Below, one piece after another: positions 6,352-8,587 of a DNA stretch of 8,587 nucleotides (position 1 is its first letter; each line of letters begins with the position of its first letter). The translations under genes were made by a program, and so were the position numbers. The notes beneath the pieces are model-generated. The model was not told where the DNA came from and made no database searches. It saw only the letters and a list, made by a program, of their open reading frames with translations. The stretch is taken from contig JAPOOH010000003.1 of NCBI GenBank assembly GCA_026713505.1, positions 1 to 8,587 on the forward strand, read 5' to 3'. This DNA is from Chloroflexota bacterium. Lineage in GTDB: Bacteria > Chloroflexota > Dehalococcoidia > Lucifugimonadales > Australimonadaceae.

Positions 6352-6684
6352 TTAGAGTGTATGCGTAGCCGCACGCTCGACAGTCTCGGCCAGCCATGCG
6401 TTGAGCGTCTTGCCCTGGGCCTTCGCCGCCGCGGCTGCGTCGCGGTGCACCTTCGGACTTACCCGCAGCGGTATCTTCCCCGAGTAAGGTCGGTTGGGTT
6501 CACGCCCCCGTTCCGCGCAGACCGCGAGATAGTCGTCTATGGAGAACTCGAACTCCTTTTGCAACTGCTCGACTGAGTCTCCTTCAAACGTGATGACGTC
6601 CCTGGTACCCACCACCTCGCCGTGGAAGACGTTGGCGGAGTCGTCGAAAGTTACTGCTGCCCGGTAGCCCTTGTACTGCATCAT
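6352..6684 (-). CDS. hicB: HicB-family antitoxin with C-terminal ribbon-helix-helix domain
   Basis: A 110-residue antitoxin of a type II toxin-antitoxin pair. Residues about 1-60 form the HicB partial RNase H-like fold that binds the toxin (YRAAVTFD, FHGEVVG, ITFEGDSVEQL, FSIDDYLAVCAERG). After the GREPNRPYSG linker, residues about 70-106 are an Arc-like ribbon-helix-helix DNA-binding domain (KIPLRVSPKVHRDAAAAAKA, then LNAWLAETVERA). The gene overlaps the end of hicA by ATGA (6684-6681), so translation is coupled. Two adjacent ATGs exist (6684 and 6681). A GGAG in the end of hicA sits 2 and 5 bases from them, so the second may be used. Expected role: neutralise HicA and, with it, repress the promoter at 6942-6961. 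The toxin-first order is typical for hicAB. Confidence 0.94.
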   Translation of the reverse strand: MMQYKGYRAAVTFDDSANVFHGEVVGTRDVITFEGDSVEQLQKEFEFSIDDYLAVCAERGREPNRPYSGKIPLRVSPKVHRDAAAAAKAQGKTLNAWLAETVERAATHTL

Positions 6685-6935
6685 GGCTCCATGCCTGCCT
6701 CGGTGAGAAATCTCCGCACTGCCTCGACCATGGCCTTCCGCGCTTCTTTCTCCGGGTGGGGCCGATGGAAGTGCGCCGCTACGCCGTTCAACTCGAAATA
6801 CACCCGTGAGCCTGCTCGCTCCTCCATATCTGCACCGCAAGCCAACAGCAGCGACTCGATGTCGTCCCAGCGGATGCCGGCCTGTGTGGGGCGTTTGAAC
6901 ACCGCAGCAAGGATGATTCGGTGTTTACGTCTCAC
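6681..6935 (-). CDS. hicA: HicA-family mRNA interferase toxin
   Basis: An 84-residue toxin that, in this family, cleaves mRNA and stops growth unless bound by HicB. It is the longer HicA form: an N-terminal segment (KHRIILAAVFKRPTQAGIRW) precedes the dsRBD-like core. The core has WDDIESLLLACGA, GSRVYFELNG and AAHFHRPHPEKEARK, then the C-terminal helix VEAVRRFLTEAGM. His55, His57 and His60 are candidates for the catalytic histidine; short HicA proteins use a His in a G-S-H context, which is GSR here. The start is GTG at 6935 with no recognisable SD. A -10-like hexamer 6 bases upstream suggests a leaderless mRNA. It overlaps hicB by 4 bases and begins 41 bases after the hydantoinase B stop. Nothing looks truncated, so the toxin is probably intact. 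Confidence 0.93.
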   Translation of the reverse strand: MRRKHRIILAAVFKRPTQAGIRWDDIESLLLACGADMEERAGSRVYFELNGVAAHFHRPHPEKEARKAMVEAVRRFLTEAGMEP

Positions 6936-6941
6936 TGCAGT

Positions 6942-6947
6942 ATGATA
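6942..6947 (-). promoter_or_regulatory. -10-like box placed for a leaderless hicA transcript
   Basis: The minus strand reads TATCAT at 6947-6942, six bases before the GTG start at 6935, so transcription would begin at or next to the start codon. This fits the missing SD. The box overlaps the palindrome at 6945-6961. No clear -35 was found, as is common for TANNNT-type leaderless promoters. Confidence 0.4.
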
Positions 6948-6961
6948 TCACATTGTGATAT
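6945..6961. promoter_or_regulatory. 17-bp palindromic operator of the hicAB promoter
   Basis: ATATCACA (6945-6952) and TGTGATAT (6954-6961) are perfect inverted 8-bp arms around one base, in an AT-rich patch within GC-rich DNA. The site lies 10-26 bases upstream of hicA and overlaps its -10-like box. Known: HicB proteins with a ribbon-helix-helix domain bind palindromes at their own promoter. Inference: this is the HicB/HicAB autorepression operator. Confidence 0.65.
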
Positions 6962-6976
6962 GCGTGCTATACGGGC

Positions 6977-8554
6977 CTACACTAGCGACAGCGCCTGCTC
7001 GATGGCCGCCGCGTCCAGCCCGTAGACACCCGAGGCCTGCTCCGGCGTGACGTAACCGTTGCGGAGGTCCGAGGCCGCGAGCGCGGGGTCGCGCAACGTG
7101 GGGTCGCCCACGCCGCCGGCGCTGCCCGTGTCGATGCGGATGACGTCGTCTGCGTTGAGGAACAGGTTGGAGACCAGGCCCCGGTACTCTCTCGCAGCGT
7201 CCGTGCCGGGGTTGACCGTGATGACGCCGGGACGTCCGGGAAGCCCGCCCTCGACACCGTGAGGCGGGTCGTTCTGCCGGGAGGTGCCGCCGGAGTACCT
7301 GCTCTCCTTCAGCACTCTGTACTCGCGACGGACCCCGTGGCCGCCCCGGTTCGCGCCCGGCCCGCCGGAGTCCGGGATGACGGCGAACCGCTGCAGCTCG
7401 ACGTCGAACTCGGACTCGAGTATCTCGATGCTCGTGAACTTGGAGCCACCTGCCCACGAATGCCCGGTGCCGGTGAAGCCGTCGCCGCCGGCATGAGCGC
7501 CGTCGCCCGCGCGGAGCAGCTCATACTGCACGTAGCGGGCGCGGCCGGCGCCGGACGTACCGAGCACCACCATGGACGAGGACGCGTTGTGCGCCACCGC
7601 GGGACGTCCGGCGGCCCTGCTCAGCGCCTCGAAAACGACGTCCTCCAGCGAGGCCATCGTTGTCGAGTAGAACCCCACCGGGGCAGGGAAGCGCGGGTCA
7701 GTGATGCTGCCCTCGCGGAAGCGGCATTCGACCGCGCGGGCGAGCCCGCCGTTGTTGGGGACGCTCGGGTCCATCATCGCGATGACGGCGAAGTACGCCA
7801 TGCCGCGGATGAAAGGCGGACGGATGTTGATGGGCCCGGCGCTCTGGTCGCCGGAACCGGAGAAGTCGAGCGTGAGCCTGTCGCCCTGCTTGGTGATCGC
7901 AACGTGCAGGCGGATCGTTGTCGACGGATCGACGATGTCGTCAACGAAGGCCTCCGCCTCGGAGACGCCGTCGGCCCACCCGGCGAGGTGGCTGCGGACG
8001 CGCGCCTCGACGCGCTCGATGATGTCGCCGAACGCGGCAGTGAGCGTCTCGCCGCCGTACTCGTTGGCGAGCGCCCTCAGGCGCGCAGAGCCGATGCTCC
8101 GCAGCGCGCCCGCCTGTGCATTCAGGTCGCCGATGACCAGTTCGGAAGTGCGGCTGTTCGCCCGCAGGAACTGCACGACCTCCTTGTGCATCCCGCCGCC
8201 GCGTTGGAAGAGGACGGGCATGATCTGCAGGCCGTCGCCGAATACGTCGCGGGAGATGGTGTTCCGCGAACCGGGCGACTGCCCTCCGATGTCGGCCTTG
8301 TGCCCCATGCTGGCGCAGAACGCGATGACCTCGCCTTCGTGGAACACGGGCAGCACGACGACCATGTCGTTGGGGTGCGGGCAGCCGGAGTAGTAGGGGT
8401 GGTTGATGAGGAAGCAGTCGCCCTCCTCCATCTCGTCGAACGAGTAGAATTGGAGAACTCCCTTGACGCACTCCGGGTAGGCGCCGAGGTGGGGCGGCAG
8501 GGGTGAGTACTGGCCGAAGACGTTTCCGCCGCGGTCGGGGATGCCTGCGGACAA
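6977..8554 (-). CDS. Hydantoinase B / oxoprolinase-family subunit (HyuB-like), N-terminus beyond or broken near window edge
   Basis: At least 525 residues of an N-methylhydantoinase B/5-oxoprolinase-type subunit, which with HyuA opens hydantoin-like or cyclic amide rings using ATP. Family marks in order: PHLGAY (21-26), GDCFLINHPYYSG (45-57), HPNDMVVVLPVF (60-71), MGHKADIGGQSPGS (83-96), DFSGSGDQSAG (230-240), DSGGPGANRGGHGVRREYR (395-413), EGGLPGRPG (435-443) and GSAGGVGDPTLRDP (477-490), ending in the usual NGYVTPEQA tail. PHLG falls near residue 21 instead of about 60, so roughly 40 N-terminal residues are missing. TTG 8554 is only the first possible start after an in-frame TAG (8566-8564) and has no SD; it is unlikely to be the true start. 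The partner HyuA is not in the window. First gene of the minus-strand block; stop 41 bases before hicA. Confidence 0.92.
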   Translation of the reverse strand: MSAGIPDRGGNVFGQYSPLPPHLGAYPECVKGVLQFYSFDEMEEGDCFLINHPYYSGCPHPNDMVVVLPVFHEGEVIAFCASMGHKADIGGQSPGSRNTISRDVFGDGLQIMPVLFQRGGGMHKEVVQFLRANSRTSELVIGDLNAQAGALRSIGSARLRALANEYGGETLTAAFGDIIERVEARVRSHLAGWADGVSEAEAFVDDIVDPSTTIRLHVAITKQGDRLTLDFSGSGDQSAGPINIRPPFIRGMAYFAVIAMMDPSVPNNGGLARAVECRFREGSITDPRFPAPVGFYSTTMASLEDVVFEALSRAAGRPAVAHNASSSMVVLGTSGAGRARYVQYELLRAGDGAHAGGDGFTGTGHSWAGGSKFTSIEILESEFDVELQRFAVIPDSGGPGANRGGHGVRREYRVLKESRYSGGTSRQNDPPHGVEGGLPGRPGVITVNPGTDAAREYRGLVSNLFLNADDVIRIDTGSAGGVGDPTLRDPALAASDLRNGYVTPEQASGVYGLDAAAIEQALSLV

Positions 8555-8563
8555 GTCGGGGGA

Positions 8564-8566
8564 CTA
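8564..8566 (-). other. In-frame amber codon in the hydantoinase B N-terminal region
   Basis: Reading upstream of 8554 in the same frame gives C-P-F-L-R-stop-S-P-D-L-S-A-G. HyuB proteins typically have S-P-x-I/L-K/R-E-x-x-D-F/L-S here, so the residues on both sides of the stop still align and the stop replaces a conserved Glu. A single change, GAG to TAG, explains it. It could be a nonsense mutation (pseudogene), or a sequencing or assembly error near an end. Confidence 0.55.
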
Positions 8567-8587
8567 GCGGAGGAACGGGCATAGGCA

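Noticed and set aside
4953..6368. Plus-strand open frame of 471 codons across the Rieske gene
   Set aside because: It is antisense to a gene with complete Rieske and iron-site motifs, has no family resemblance of its own, is rich in R, V and D, and extends past that gene's start. Long antisense frames are common in GC-rich coding DNA.
6945..6961. CRP/FNR-like binding site
   Set aside because: The half-sites TGTGA and TCACA are present but in everted order with a 1-base gap, not TGTGA-N6-TCACA. Its position at hicA favours an RHH-type hicAB operator.
7259..8506. Plus-strand open frame of 415 codons opposite hydantoinase B
   Set aside because: Low-complexity, R/V/A/D-rich translation with no recognisable domain. 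The opposite strand carries clear HyuB motifs throughout.
7941..8582. Alternative minus-strand frame starting at ATG 8582
   Set aside because: Its translation is P/R-rich with no HyuB similarity. The family match upstream of 8554 is in the other frame, through the TAG.
1..8587. CRISPR array, tRNA/rRNA, insertion sequence, phage genes
   Set aside because: No regularly spaced repeats, tRNA-like cloverleaf, transposase motifs or terminal inverted repeats with target duplications were seen on either strand.

Overview
The window is GC-rich, gene-dense bacterial DNA (or a whole contig) that reads like the catabolic part of an environmental, probably uncultured, genome. Several starts are GTG or TTG, and most genes have strong AGGAGG-type Shine-Dalgarno (SD) sequences. 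The mix of Rieske oxygenase, HpcH/HpaI aldolase, thiamine diphosphate (TPP) enzyme, NHL propeller, SDR and hydantoinase B would suit a Chloroflexota (SAR202/Dehalococcoidia-like) or similar degrader. This assignment is an impression from gene content and is not proven by the sequence.

Layout from left to right. The first 20 bases hold the start of a minus-strand gene reading MKLLRF, with its own SD, probably a fumarylacetoacetate-hydrolase (FAH)-family gene that continues outside. Upstream of it on the same strand is an HpcH/HpaI-family aldolase (118-891). A 119-bp divergent spacer (892-1010) separates the aldolase from a plus-strand set: a TPP-dependent enzyme (1011-2636), a cytoplasmic six-bladed NHL propeller (2716-3609) and an SDR oxidoreductase (3636-4466). 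These converge on a minus-strand block that, in transcription order, runs hydantoinase B (8587 side to 6977), hicA (6935-6681), hicB (6684-6352), a Rieske oxygenase alpha subunit (6221-4977) and a small VOC protein (4882-4517).

How the genes may work together: the Rieske oxygenase, SDR, HpaI-type aldolase and probable FAH-fold enzyme have the chemistry expected for oxidation of an aromatic or cyclic substrate followed by cleavage of a hydroxy-keto acid to pyruvate and an aldehyde. The TPP enzyme could act on a resulting 2-oxo acid. No substrate can be named, and neither an oxygenase reductase nor an extradiol ring-cleavage dioxygenase is visible here. The hydantoinase B is an amide/ring-opening enzyme whose partner subunit is not in the window.

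The most notable non-coding signals are: (i) a 17-bp perfect palindrome just upstream of hicA, overlapping a -10-like hexamer placed for a leaderless GTG start; (ii) a 13-bp inverted repeat whose one arm follows the hicB stop codon and whose other arm covers the SD of the Rieske gene; and (iii) an in-frame TAG near the right edge of the hydantoinase B frame, at a position where the family normally has a glutamate. No tRNA, rRNA, CRISPR array or insertion sequence was seen, and no stretch over 300 bases lacks a gene.
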